The position numbers and the translations under genes are program-made. Shown here one piece after another: positions 23,451 through 31,738 of a stretch of 64,000 nucleotides of DNA. Positions within the stretch are counted from its first letter, which is position 1; every line of letters begins with the position of its first letter. The DNA comes from Spyradocola sp034113365 (GTDB lineage Bacteria > Bacillota > Clostridia > Christensenellales > UBA1750). The stretch spans positions 18,174-82,173 of the forward strand of contig JAXEXP010000158.1 in NCBI GenBank assembly GCA_034113365.1. The letters run 5' to 3'. The notes beneath the pieces are model-generated. The model searched no databases and had not been told where the DNA came from. It was given only the letters and a program-made list of their open reading frames with translations.

Positions 23451-24848
23451 TTATCTGCTGCGGACCGCGCGGCGGCCGAATACGAACGCTGCGCACAGCG
23501 CCAGTGCGAACACCGCGGCTGCGGGCGCGCCGCCCTCACCCGTCTTGGGCGAGGTGCAGTCCTCCTGCACGGGCGTCTCCTCGAGCAGGCAGGCGGTGGG
23601 CGTGGGCGCGGGCTGCTCCGTGTAGTCCGGGTAGTACGTGGGGCCGGGGTTGGTGGGGACGGGCGTAGGCGTCGCCTCGACGGACACCCAGTAGATGCCG
23701 TCCTTGAACCAGGTGAAGGTCTTGATGAGGTTGTTTTCATCGATGCCCGTCAGGCTCAGCGTGTGCGAGCCCTCGGCGTTCGCCTTGTCGATCACGTCCT
23801 GGATGAAGGCAGTGGAGCCGTCGGGGTTCTTGCCCCAGTCCACGTCAAAGTCGTCGAGGCCCGTCAGCTTCCAGTAGCCGTTGTCGCCGCTGGGGGCGTG
23901 ATAGGTGCTGTAAAACTCGATGGTGCCGGGCTCGATGGCCTCCACATAGAAGCAGTTCTTGCCCAGGATGTTGGCGGTGAGCGGAGCGGAGACCGTCTCG
24001 CCCTCGCCGCTGAGGTTGACCAAACCGATGACCACGTTTTCAAAGCGGTTGTCCCGGATGTCCACCTTCATGGTGCCCGGAGCGTTCTGCTGCGCGATGA
24101 CCTTGGCGCGCAGCGCCTCCGTGCCGCGGACGGTATTGCCGCCGATCTCCAGCACACCGCCGCCGCTGCCGCCGCCCAGGTAGCCGTGGATGGCAAAGCT
24201 GCAGCCCGTGATGGTGTTGCCCGTCAGCCGGTAGGTCTGACCGGCAGGGATGGAATAGTTGTCGCCCATGATCTCGATGGCGTTGGAAAAGCCGCTGATG
24301 GTGCAGTTCTTCACCTCGACGCGCTCGCAATCCCAGAAAATGCCGTACTTGGCGTTCTCACCGGTCACGGTGCAGTTCTCGACCGTGAGCGACACGCCGC
24401 TGCCGCCGTAGGCGCCGTGGTGCGTCGAGATCGCCGCGTCGCACCAGCTCGCAGTGGAAGAGCCTGCGCGCACCGTCAGGTTTCTCAGCGTGACGTCGCC
24501 GCTGTGGACGTTGATGCCGCCGTTGTCCCACTGATCGCTGCGCGCGGTGTCCTGCAGCGCTTCAATGACGACGCCGGACTGCGATTCGCCCTCGACGGTC
24601 AGCCCGTTCAGGCCCGACGGCACCGTAAAGCGGGCATAGGCGCCCTCCTTGACCACGATGGTCCAGCCGGTCTTGTCCTCCTGCGCCGCGATGTGGTCGA
24701 TGGCGGCCTGGATGGTCGTAAAGGTCTCCTCCGCGCCGACGGTCACGGTCTTTGCGGGGTCGCCTTCCGCGTATGCCGCCGCGGGGAATGCCCACAGCAG
24801 CAGCAGCGCGGCCAGCAGCATGCACAGAAGCCTCGTTCTTTTACCCAT
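23451..24848 (-). CDS. Secreted parallel beta-helix protein with sortase-type anchor
   Basis: A 465-residue surface protein. A signal peptide (RLLCMLLAALLLLWAFPAAAYA) is followed by a right-handed beta-helix of pectate-lyase type (about 35-300) with repeated turns such as LTVENCTVTGENAKYGIFW and VEVKNCTISGFSNAIEI. A Thr/Pro linker (about 410-430) leads to SPKTGEGG, a hydrophobic helix and a basic tail RRAVRSR, the layout of a sortase substrate with SPKTG in place of LPXTG. AAAGGAGA supports the chosen ATG. A polysaccharide lyase or hydrolase activity is possible, but no catalytic residues can be named; it could be an adhesin. Confidence 0.82.
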   Translation of the reverse strand: MGKRTRLLCMLLAALLLLWAFPAAAYAEGDPAKTVTVGAEETFTTIQAAIDHIAAQEDKTGWTIVVKEGAYARFTVPSGLNGLTVEGESQSGVVIEALQDTARSDQWDNGGINVHSGDVTLRNLTVRAGSSTASWCDAAISTHHGAYGGSGVSLTVENCTVTGENAKYGIFWDCERVEVKNCTISGFSNAIEIMGDNYSIPAGQTYRLTGNTITGCSFAIHGYLGGGSGGGVLEIGGNTVRGTEALRAKVIAQQNAPGTMKVDIRDNRFENVVIGLVNLSGEGETVSAPLTANILGKNCFYVEAIEPGTIEFYSTYHAPSGDNGYWKLTGLDDFDVDWGKNPDGSTAFIQDVIDKANAEGSHTLSLTGIDENNLIKTFTWFKDGIYWVSVEATPTPVPTNPGPTYYPDYTEQPAPTPTACLLEETPVQEDCTSPKTGEGGAPAAAVFALALCAAFVFGRRAVRSR

Positions 24849-24977
24849 AATTCGTCTCTCCTTTCCCTGACTGAAAACACGTCCCGTTGCAAAAGGTGTG
24901 CTTTTCGGGACTGGGACAAGCTGTGGATATAACTTCAATCTGCCGTTGCCAAATGCGAAGAAATATCAGGAATATTG

Positions 24978-25006
24978 TTGCGGACGGCGTGAATTCCTGC
25001 TATAAT
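24978..25006 (+). promoter_or_regulatory. Promoter of a short plus-strand transcript
   Basis: -35 TTGCGG (24978-24983), 17-base spacer, -10 TATAAT (25001-25006). No gene follows on the plus strand, only the terminator at 25066-25088 and converging minus-strand genes. Confidence 0.6.
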
Positions 25007-25012
25007 CAACAG

Positions 25013-25088
25013 CAGGGGATCCATCCCCAATCCTACACAATATGACACAGTTTATGGGCAATTCAGGACGCAGCAGCGTCCTTTTTTT
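25013..25088 (+). ncRNA. Candidate small RNA of about 76 nt
   Basis: Bounded by the promoter at 24978-25006 and the terminator at 25066-25088. It has GGGGATCCATCCCC near its 5' end, an inverted repeat with a six-base loop, and no credible reading frame. It matches no family that I recognise. It could equally be an orphan transcript with no role. Confidence 0.4.
25066..25088 (+). terminator. Intrinsic terminator
   Basis: GGACGC, AGCA loop, GCGTCC, then seven T residues (25082-25088). A textbook structure on the plus strand, 60 bases after the TATAAT at 25001. Confidence 0.85.
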
Positions 25089-25124
25089 GTGCTTTCAGCG
25101 GTGGAAAGACGCGGGTTTACCGGG

Positions 25125-25802
25125 CTATTCCGCGAAGAACGCGGCCTCGAGCAGCGCGCAGAGCGCGTGGTAGACGGGCAGCGTGTACTCCTGCACGCGG
25201 TAGGTCTCTGCGGACGGCAGGCGCAGCGTCACGTCGCACAGCGCGGACAGCGCGCTCTCCTTCTCCCCGGTGATGGCCAGCGTGCGCAGGCCCTTTGCGC
25301 GCGCGGCGTGCACGGCGTTGACCACGTTGCGGGAATTGCCCGAGGTGGACAGCGCCAGCAGCGCGTCCCCGCCCTGCCCCAGCGCCCAGACCTGCTGGGC
25401 GTAAACCATGGAGGCGTCCACATCGTTTGCATAGGCCGACAGCAGCGCGCCGTGGGTGTTGAGCGACAGCGCGGGCAGCGCCCCCTGCAGGCGGTCCGCA
25501 AAGCCGGCGGGCATGTCCGGCGTATCGTCCAGCAGCGCGCGCTCCTCCGCGGTGAGCGGACGCCGCTTCAGGAAGCCCTTCATCAGCTCGCCCACGATGT
25601 GGTCCGCGTCGGCTGCGCTGCCGCCGTTGCCGCAGAGCAGCAGCTTGCCGCCCGCTTCAAAGGCGCCCTGCAGCAGCGCGTAGGCGTCCAGCAGCCCGGA
25701 GCGGAGTGGGGTGAGCGCGGGATTGTCCCCGAGCAGGCGCTGCAGTATGGCGCGCTGCTCCGGTGTGAGCATGGGGGTGTGTTCCTCGGGGATATGTGTC
25801 AT
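25125..25802 (-). CDS. SIS-domain sugar-phosphate isomerase (GmhA/DiaA-like)
   Basis: A 225-residue sugar-isomerase (SIS) domain protein. CGNGGSAADADHIVGEL and LALSTSGNSRNVVNAVHAAR are the hallmark loops of the sedoheptulose-7-phosphate isomerase group. An insertion between them (about residues 72-105, FLKRRPLTAEERALLDD) is longer than in E. coli GmhA. The ATG at 25802 has GGAGGAA six bases ahead; earlier in-frame ATGs do not. Heptose synthesis is not expected in a Gram-positive without S-layer glycan genes, so its sugar is uncertain. It appears monocistronic. Confidence 0.82.
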   Translation of the reverse strand: MTHIPEEHTPMLTPEQRAILQRLLGDNPALTPLRSGLLDAYALLQGAFEAGGKLLLCGNGGSAADADHIVGELMKGFLKRRPLTAEERALLDDTPDMPAGFADRLQGALPALSLNTHGALLSAYANDVDASMVYAQQVWALGQGGDALLALSTSGNSRNVVNAVHAARAKGLRTLAITGEKESALSALCDVTLRLPSAETYRVQEYTLPVYHALCALLEAAFFAE

Positions 25803-25941
25803 GACGGGTTCCTCCATTCCGCACAATTTATGTATATTCACGTATGCTGCGCATTATTCCGGCGATGCAGAAAAAAACGCATAAATAGATTTCCCGCTCC
25901 GCGCCGCGCTTTCCTGCCGGACGGGAGGGCATCTTTGCACG

Positions 25942-25974
25942 AAAAGGGCCGCCCGTTTGATGGGGCGACCCTTT
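25942..25974 (-). terminator. Intrinsic terminator of the amt gene
   Basis: On the minus strand AAAGGGTCGCCCC pairs with GGGCGGCCCTTTT, followed by TTTTCG. It lies about 70 bases after the amt stop. The rest of the 25803-26045 gap holds nothing else I can identify. Confidence 0.65.
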
Positions 25975-26045
25975 CCGTGTGTGTGATTTAGGAAGGAGAA
26001 TTCTGGGAGCCCGCGTTGTTGACTCCCAAACTGGATTGACTGGAA

Positions 26046-27785
26046 TTACTCGACGTCCTGCAGAGCGTCGTAGCCCTCTTCGCCGGTGCGGACCTTGACG
26101 ACGTTCTCCACGTCGTAGACGAAGATCTTGCCGTCGCCGATGTTGCCGGTGTAGAGCACCTTCTTGGCGGTCTCGATGACGGAGCGGACAGGCACCTTGC
26201 TCACCACGATGTCCACCTGCACCTTGGGCAGCAGGCTGGGCTCGATCTGGACGCCGCGGTAGTACTCGGTGGCGCCCTTCTGCATGCCGCAGCCCAGCAC
26301 GTGGGACACGGTCATGCCGGTGATGCCGATGTTCATCATGGCGTTCTTGAGCGACTCGAGGCGGGCCTCCTTGCAGAGGATCTCGACCTTGGTCAGCTTC
26401 ACGCCATCGGCGCGAACGGGGCTCTCGTAGGCGGGAACGGACTTGACCTCCACGGCCTCGGCGACGGGAACGGTGCCAGTGACCATGACGGGGGCGTCGT
26501 CCATGATGTCCTCAGGCAGGGTGGCAAAGCCGGCGTAGGCGCTGGGCAGGCCGTGCTCGGTGGCATCCAGACCAGTGAGCTCCTCCTCGCGGGAGACGCG
26601 CAGGCCGACGATTGCCTTGATGACCAGGAAGGTGATGGTGATGGTGACGGCCGTCCAGGCGGCTACGGACAGCACGCCCAGCGCCTGCAGGCCCAGCTGC
26701 GTCAGGCCGCCGCCATAGAACAGGCCATTGAACTTGATGGCGCCGGACTCAAGCTGGCGGGCGAATGCGGGAGCGGTATCGGTGGCGAACAGGCCGACGG
26801 CCAGCGTGCCCCAGATGCCGTTGAATGCGTGGACGGCGACCGCGCCGACGGGGTCGTCGATGTGCAGCACATGATCGAGGAACCAGACGCCGAACACGAC
26901 CAGCAGGCCGGCGACCGCGCCGATGACGGCGGCGCCCGCAGCGTCGGTCACGTCACAGCCGGCGGTGATGGCCACAAGGCCGGCCAGCGAGGCGTTAAGC
27001 GACATGGAGACATCGGGCTTGCCGTACTTGACCCAGGTAAAGATCATGGTGACGACGGTGGCGACGGCAGGCGCCACGGTGGTGGTCAGGAAGATGGAGC
27101 CCAGCTCCTCGACGGTCTGGGCGGCAGCACCGTTGAAGCCGTACCAGCCCAGCCACAGGATGAACACGCCCAGCGCGCCCAGCGCGAGGCTATGGCCGGG
27201 GAAGGCGTTGACCTTGACGACCTTGCCCTTTTCATCCTTCTTGAACTTGCCGATTCTCGGCCCAAGGATCTTGGCGCCGATCAGCGCGCTCAGGCCGCCG
27301 ACCATGTGGATGGCGCAGGAGCCGGCAAAGTCGTGGAAGCCCAGCTCGGCCAGCCAGCCGCCGCCCCAGATCCAGTGCGCCTCGATGGGGTAGATCAGCG
27401 CGGAGATGACCGCGGAGTAGATGCAGTAGGACAGGAACTTGGTGCGCTCGGCCATCGCGCCGGAGACGATGGTGGCGGTGGTGGCGCAGAACACAAGGTT
27501 GAACACGAAGTTCGACCAGTCGAAGTTCTCATAGGCGGTGAAGATGTCCAGGCCGGGCTTGCCGATGAAGCCGAACAGGTCCTCGCCCAGCAGCAGGCCG
27601 AAGCCGATGAGTACGAACACCACGGTACCGATGCAGAAGTCCATCAGGTTCTTCATGATGATATTGCCGGTGTTCTTGATCCGGGTGAAGCCCGCTTCGA
27701 CCATCGCAAAGCCGGCCTGCATCCAGAACACGAGCGCCGCGCCGATCAGAAACCAGACGCTGAATACGATCGAATTCGCATCCAT
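26046..27785 (-). CDS. amt: Ammonium transporter fused to a P-II signalling domain (Amt-GlnB)
   Basis: A 579-residue membrane protein. Residues 1 to about 405 are an Amt/Rh channel: MQAGFAMVEAGFTRIKNTGNI, YPIEAHWIWGGGWL, and the twin pore histidines in SCAIHMVGG and AVAVHAFNGIWGT. A linker (about 410-460) leads to a complete P-II domain (462-579): TKVEILCKEARLESL, T-loop GCGMQKGATEYYRGVQIE with the uridylylation-type Tyr509, the B loop YTGNIGDGKIFVYDVENVVK and RTGEEGYDAL. Normally GlnK is a separate protein that blocks Amt; here the sensor is tethered. Such fusions are known in some anaerobes. It follows purF and is preceded by an attenuator-type leader (27831-27896). Confidence 0.93.
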   Translation of the reverse strand: MDANSIVFSVWFLIGAALVFWMQAGFAMVEAGFTRIKNTGNIIMKNLMDFCIGTVVFVLIGFGLLLGEDLFGFIGKPGLDIFTAYENFDWSNFVFNLVFCATTATIVSGAMAERTKFLSYCIYSAVISALIYPIEAHWIWGGGWLAELGFHDFAGSCAIHMVGGLSALIGAKILGPRIGKFKKDEKGKVVKVNAFPGHSLALGALGVFILWLGWYGFNGAAAQTVEELGSIFLTTTVAPAVATVVTMIFTWVKYGKPDVSMSLNASLAGLVAITAGCDVTDAAGAAVIGAVAGLLVVFGVWFLDHVLHIDDPVGAVAVHAFNGIWGTLAVGLFATDTAPAFARQLESGAIKFNGLFYGGGLTQLGLQALGVLSVAAWTAVTITITFLVIKAIVGLRVSREEELTGLDATEHGLPSAYAGFATLPEDIMDDAPVMVTGTVPVAEAVEVKSVPAYESPVRADGVKLTKVEILCKEARLESLKNAMMNIGITGMTVSHVLGCGMQKGATEYYRGVQIEPSLLPKVQVDIVVSKVPVRSVIETAKKVLYTGNIGDGKIFVYDVENVVKVRTGEEGYDALQDVE

Positions 27786-27830
27786 GAAAATCCATCCTTT
27801 CGTCTATCCATATATTGGGGTGGGTTATAC

Positions 27831-27896
27831 AAAAAGGCGGGCAGGGCGTTCGCTTCCTTGAGCGGGGAAAGCAAATCGCCATGCACGCCTTTGTGC
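27831..27896 (-). promoter_or_regulatory. Leader attenuator of amt: ANTAR-type hexaloop hairpin versus terminator
   Basis: On the minus strand a hairpin GCAC [AAAGGC] GTGC (27883-27896) has a six-base loop with A at position 1 and G at 4. The loop and its 3' arm also form the 5' arm of a large terminator: AAAGGCG (27892-27886) pairs with CGCCTTTTT, and the inner part TTTGCTTTCC pairs with GGAAGCGAA; the T-run is at 27831-27835. The two structures exclude each other. It lies between purF and amt, so it would control read-through into amt. Confidence 0.65.
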
Positions 27897-27912
27897 CAAA
27901 GTGATGTGGGCG

Positions 27913-29325
27913 CTATTCAAACGCCGTTTTGTCTGCCTGCGTGGGCACGGGCCAGGGGTACTGGCCGGAGAAGCAGGCCTTGCAGAAGCCCAGTGCGCTG
28001 TCGCCCGCGATGGCCTCCACCTGGTCAAGGGGCAGGAAGCCCAGGCTGTCCGCGCCGATGCGGCTGCACAGCTCGTCGTGGGTGTAGAGCACGCTGGCCA
28101 GGTGGCTGCGGTCGTCGATGTCGGTGCCGTAGTAGCAGGGCCAGAGGAACTCGGGGGCGGAGATGCGGACGTGCACCTGCGCCGCGCCGGCCTTTTTGAG
28201 GAGCTCTACGATCTGGCGCATCGTGGTGCCGCGGACGATGGAGTCGTCCACCATCACCACGCGCTTGCCGCGCACGCTCTCCTTGAGCGGGGAGAGCTTG
28301 ATGGACACGGCGCTTTCGCGGCCCGACTGCGTGGGCTGGATGAAGGTCCTGCCGATGTAGCGGTTCTTGACCAGGCCCTCGCCGTAGGGGATGCCGCTCT
28401 CCTGCGCAAAGCCGATGGCGGCCACCAGCCCGGAATCGGGCACGCCGATGACCAGATCGGCCTGCACGGGGTGGGTTCGCGCCAGTATCCTTCCGGCCTC
28501 GATGCGGGCGTTGTAGACGCTCTGTCCGTCGATGACGGAATCCGGCCGGGCAAAGTAGATGTGCTCGAATATGCACAGCGCGCAATCCTTGCGTTCGCAC
28601 TCGGGCGCCCAGCGAATGCTGCGCTGGCCCTGCTGCTCCACGACGAGCAGCTCTCCGGGAGCGAGGTCGCGCTCAAAGGTTGCGCCGATGGCGTCCAGCG
28701 CGCAGCTTTCGGAGGCGAAGAGCACGCTGTCCTCCAGCCTGCCCATGCACAGCGGGCGCATGCCCTTGCTGTCGCGGGCGGCGATGAGCTTGCTGGGGCT
28801 CATCACCAGCAGGGAGAAGGAGCCCTCCAGCCGGGGGAGCACCCGGCGCACCGCTTCCTCGACGCTGGGGGTGTTCAGACGCTCCTTTGCGATGAGGAAG
28901 GCGATGACCTCGGTATCGGAGGTGCACTGGAAGATCGCGCCCTGCTGCTCCAGCTCCTTGCGCAGCACGGCTGCGTTGGAGATGTTGCCGTTGTGGGCGA
29001 TGACCAGGCTGCCCTTGATGTAATCCACGCCCAGGGGCTGGATGTTGCGGCGGTTGTTGCCGCCGGTGGTGGAGTAGCGCACGTGTCCGATGGCGATGCC
29101 GCCCGGCATGCGGGAGAGCAGCGCCTCGTCGAACACCTCGTGCACCAGCCCCAGGTCCTTGTGAAGGTTGATCAGGTTATGGTCGTTGACTGCGATGCCG
29201 CAGGCCTCCTGGCCGCGGTGCTGCAGTGCGTAAAGCGCGTAGTAGACGGTCTTTGCGGTGTCGACGCTCTCTTCGTTGCGGTTGAAGATGCCGAACACGC
29301 CGCATTCTTCATGGATATGCTGCAC
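27913..29325 (-). CDS. purF: Amidophosphoribosyltransferase
   Basis: A 470-residue enzyme of the first committed purine step: PRPP plus glutamine gives 5-phosphoribosylamine. The N-terminal nucleophile amidotransferase begins at Cys8 after a short propeptide (MQHIHEE). The PRPP site is VVMVDDSIVRGTT. Cysteines in CERKDCALC, PCYYGTD and FCKACFSGQYP match the oxygen-sensitive [4Fe-4S] class of Bacillus PurF. It is unusually placed outside a pur operon, between glutamine synthetase (15 bases upstream) and the ammonium transporter, so its expression probably follows nitrogen supply. Confidence 0.95.
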   Translation of the reverse strand: MQHIHEECGVFGIFNRNEESVDTAKTVYYALYALQHRGQEACGIAVNDHNLINLHKDLGLVHEVFDEALLSRMPGGIAIGHVRYSTTGGNNRRNIQPLGVDYIKGSLVIAHNGNISNAAVLRKELEQQGAIFQCTSDTEVIAFLIAKERLNTPSVEEAVRRVLPRLEGSFSLLVMSPSKLIAARDSKGMRPLCMGRLEDSVLFASESCALDAIGATFERDLAPGELLVVEQQGQRSIRWAPECERKDCALCIFEHIYFARPDSVIDGQSVYNARIEAGRILARTHPVQADLVIGVPDSGLVAAIGFAQESGIPYGEGLVKNRYIGRTFIQPTQSGRESAVSIKLSPLKESVRGKRVVMVDDSIVRGTTMRQIVELLKKAGAAQVHVRISAPEFLWPCYYGTDIDDRSHLASVLYTHDELCSRIGADSLGFLPLDQVEAIAGDSALGFCKACFSGQYPWPVPTQADKTAFE

Positions 29326-29340
29326 AGGCGCTGCCTCCGT

Positions 29341-31431
29341 TTACTGCACGCTGAACAGGATGTCGCCGTAGGTGGGGAAGGGCCAGTACTTCTTGGCCAC
29401 GCACATCTCCAGCTCGTCGGCCACGGCGCGCAGCTCGTTCATCGCGGGGATGACGGCGTCGCGGTAGTAGACGGCCTCCTCGGGGGCGGAGGCGGCATGG
29501 GACTTGGCGCCGCACTCGGCCTTCTCCAGCGCGTCGATCTTCTCGGCGAGGCTGTCGGCCAGGCTGGAGATCTTGTCGCACAGCGCGGTCTCGGCCTTGG
29601 CGGTCAGGCCCAGCTCCTTCTTCTTGAGCATGGTATCGGTCAGCTCCGCGATGTTGGTCAGCGCGGCGGGGAGGATGTCCTTGCTCGCCATGTCCAGCAT
29701 GGTCTGCGCCTCGATGTTGATGATCTTGGCGTAGTTCTCCATCAGGATCTCGTAGCGGCTCTTCATCTCGGTCTCGGTGAACACGCCGTGGCGGGAGAAC
29801 ATCGCGATGTTCTCGGGCTTGACGAAGTAGGGCAGCGCGTCGGGCGTGGTCTTGAGGTTGAGCAGGCCGCGCTTTTCGGCCTCGGTGACCCACTCGGCGG
29901 CGTAGTTGTCGCCGTTGAAGATGATGCGCTTGTGCTCGTGGATGGTGCGCTGCAGAAGCTGCGCCAGCGCGGTCTTGAAGTCCTCGGCCTTTTCAAGCTC
30001 GTCGGCAAAGAGCATCAGCTCGTCGGCCACGGCGGTGTTGAGCACGATGTTGGGGCCGGCGATGGAGAAGGTGGAGCCCAGGGAGCGGAACTCGAACTTG
30101 TTGCCGGTGAAGGCAAAGGGCGAGGTGCGGTTGCGGTCGGTGGTGTCCTTGGGGAAGTGGGGCAGCACCTTGACGCCGATCTCCATCTCGGTCTTTTCCT
30201 TCTTGGTGTAGGAGGCGCCCTCCTCAATGGCCTCGAGGATGCCGGTCAGCTCGTCGCCCAGGAACATGGAGATGATGGCGGGCGGCGCTTCGTTGGCGCC
30301 GAGGCGGTGGTCGTTGCCCGCGGAGGCAACGGAGATGCGCAGCAGATCCTGATGCTCATCCACGGCCTTGATGACCGCGCACAGGAAGAGCAGGAACTGC
30401 GCGTTCTCGTACGGATCGGTGCCGGGCTCGAGCAGGTTCTTGCCGTCGTCCGTGGAGATGGACCAGTTGTTGTGCTTGCCCGAGCCGTTGACGCCGGCAA
30501 AGGGCTTCTCGTGCAGCAGGCACACCATGTCGTGGTGCGCGGCGACCTTCTTCATGGTCTCCATGGTCAGCTGGTTGTGGTCGGTGGCCACGTTGGTGGT
30601 GCCGAAGATGGGCGCCAGCTCGTGCTGCGCGGGGGCGACCTCGTTGTGCTTGGTCTTGGCCAGCACGCCCAGCTTCCACAGCTCCTCGTCCAGCTCCTTC
30701 ATGTAGGCCGAGACGCGGGGCTTGACGGCGCCGAAGTAGTGGTCGTCCAGCTCCTGGCCCTTGGGGGGCTTGGCGCCGAACAGCGTGCGGCCGGTGTAGA
30801 TCAGGTCGCGGCGCTTCTCGTAGACCGACTTGTCAATGAGGAAGTACTCCTGCTCGGGGCCGACGGTGGTGACCACGCGCTTGGAGGTGGTGTTGCCAAA
30901 GAGCTTGAGGATGCGCATCGCCTGGTTGCTCAGCTCCTCCATGGAGCGCAGCAGCGGGGTCTTTTTGTCCAGCACCTCGCCGGTGTAGGAGCAGAAGGCC
31001 GTGGGGATGCACAGGATGCCGTCCTTGATGAAGGCGTAGGAGGTGGGGTCCCAGGCGGTGTAGCCGCGGGCCTCAAAGGTGGCGCGCAGGCCGCCGCTGG
31101 GGAAGGAGGACGCGTCGGGCTCGCCCTTGATGAGCTCCTTGCCCGAGAACTCCATGATGACCTTGCCCTCGCCCGTGGGGCTGATGAAGGAGTCGTGCTT
31201 CTCGGCCGTGATGCCGGTCATGGGCTGGAACCAGTGGGTAAAGTGCGTGACGCCCTTTTCGATGGCCCAGTCCTTCATGGCGTTGGCCACCACGTTGGCA
31301 ACGGCGATGTCCAGGGTCTTGCCGTCCTGAATGGTCTTGCGCAGCGCCTTGTAGGTCTCCTTGGGCAGACGCTCGTGCATCACCGCATCGTTGAACACCA
31401 TGCTGCCAAACAGCTCAGGTACGCTAGTCAT
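29341..31431 (-). CDS. glnN: Type III glutamine synthetase
   Basis: A 696-residue GS-III, the large double-hexamer form found in Bacteroidetes, cyanobacteria and many Clostridia, making glutamine from glutamate, ammonia and ATP. Recognisable parts are the N-terminal VPELFGSMVFNDAVMHERLP, VTHFTHWFQPMTGITAEKHD, TVGPEQEYFLID with a metal-binding Glu, and NGSGKHNNWSISTDDGKNLL. The start MTSVPELFG has GAGGAGGAA ahead; the longer frame would include its own leader hairpin. It heads a glnN-purF-amt unit behind a TTGACA promoter and an attenuator. Confidence 0.95.
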   Translation of the reverse strand: MTSVPELFGSMVFNDAVMHERLPKETYKALRKTIQDGKTLDIAVANVVANAMKDWAIEKGVTHFTHWFQPMTGITAEKHDSFISPTGEGKVIMEFSGKELIKGEPDASSFPSGGLRATFEARGYTAWDPTSYAFIKDGILCIPTAFCSYTGEVLDKKTPLLRSMEELSNQAMRILKLFGNTTSKRVVTTVGPEQEYFLIDKSVYEKRRDLIYTGRTLFGAKPPKGQELDDHYFGAVKPRVSAYMKELDEELWKLGVLAKTKHNEVAPAQHELAPIFGTTNVATDHNQLTMETMKKVAAHHDMVCLLHEKPFAGVNGSGKHNNWSISTDDGKNLLEPGTDPYENAQFLLFLCAVIKAVDEHQDLLRISVASAGNDHRLGANEAPPAIISMFLGDELTGILEAIEEGASYTKKEKTEMEIGVKVLPHFPKDTTDRNRTSPFAFTGNKFEFRSLGSTFSIAGPNIVLNTAVADELMLFADELEKAEDFKTALAQLLQRTIHEHKRIIFNGDNYAAEWVTEAEKRGLLNLKTTPDALPYFVKPENIAMFSRHGVFTETEMKSRYEILMENYAKIINIEAQTMLDMASKDILPAALTNIAELTDTMLKKKELGLTAKAETALCDKISSLADSLAEKIDALEKAECGAKSHAASAPEEAVYYRDAVIPAMNELRAVADELEMCVAKKYWPFPTYGDILFSVQ

Positions 31432-31467
31432 ATCGCATTTCCTCCTCTTTCCACACAACAGTGCGAT

Positions 31468-31520
31468 AAAATGAAAAGACGCTGCGAGCCACTTTGCTTG
31501 GCTCACAGCGTCTTTGCTGT
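31468..31520 (-). promoter_or_regulatory. Leader attenuator of glnN: ANTAR-type hexaloop hairpin versus terminator
   Basis: Minus strand: hairpin ACAGC [AAAGAC] GCTGT (31505-31520) with a six-base loop, A at 1 and G at 4, only a few bases after the predicted start of transcription. Loop and 3' arm recur as the 5' arm of a strong terminator: AAAGACGCTGTGAGCCA pairs with TGGCTCGCAGCGTCTTTT, loop of seven bases, then CATTTT. Forming the small hairpin prevents the terminator. Same logic as at 27831-27896 and 33446-33515. Confidence 0.75.
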
Positions 31521-31530
31521 CGATGGCGGA

Positions 31531-31559
31531 ATGATAACACCAAAGTTTTTTCCTGTCAA
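31531..31559 (-). promoter_or_regulatory. Promoter of the glnN-purF-amt unit
   Basis: Minus strand: -35 TTGACA (31554-31559), 17-base spacer, -10 TATCAT (31531-31536). Transcription would start near 31524, immediately before the hexaloop hairpin. Confidence 0.8.
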
Positions 31560-31628
31560 CAGGTTTACACAATCTTAGCGTTCCGTCGTTAATTAATAAG
31601 ATTTGTTGATTTTTCTATCGCAAAAACA

Positions 31629-31657
31629 TTGATTTATAGTTAATTTCAGTGTATACT
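31629..31657 (+). promoter_or_regulatory. Promoter of the AT-richer secreted-protein gene
   Basis: -35 TTGATT (31629-31634), 17-base spacer, -10 TATACT (31652-31657). It precedes AAAGGAGG and the ATG at 31702 and is divergent from the glnN promoter. Confidence 0.75.
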
Positions 31658-31738
31658 TAAGGTGCATACGAAATGCACAAAAGAATAAAGGAGGTACTCA
31701 CATGAAACGAATGACTTCTCTCATCCTCTCTCCTTCTT

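Noticed and set aside
27883..27900. TGGCAC...TGC in the amt leader resembling a sigma-54 promoter
   Set aside because: The GG to GC distance is one base too long, and the same bases form the hexaloop hairpin seen in two other leaders that lack any sigma-54 likeness.
27901..31578. A very long open frame on the plus strand opposite purF and glnN
   Set aside because: It is the mirror of two well-recognised genes in high-GC DNA, of low complexity (Gly, Val, Leu, His rich), with no family signature or ribosome site.
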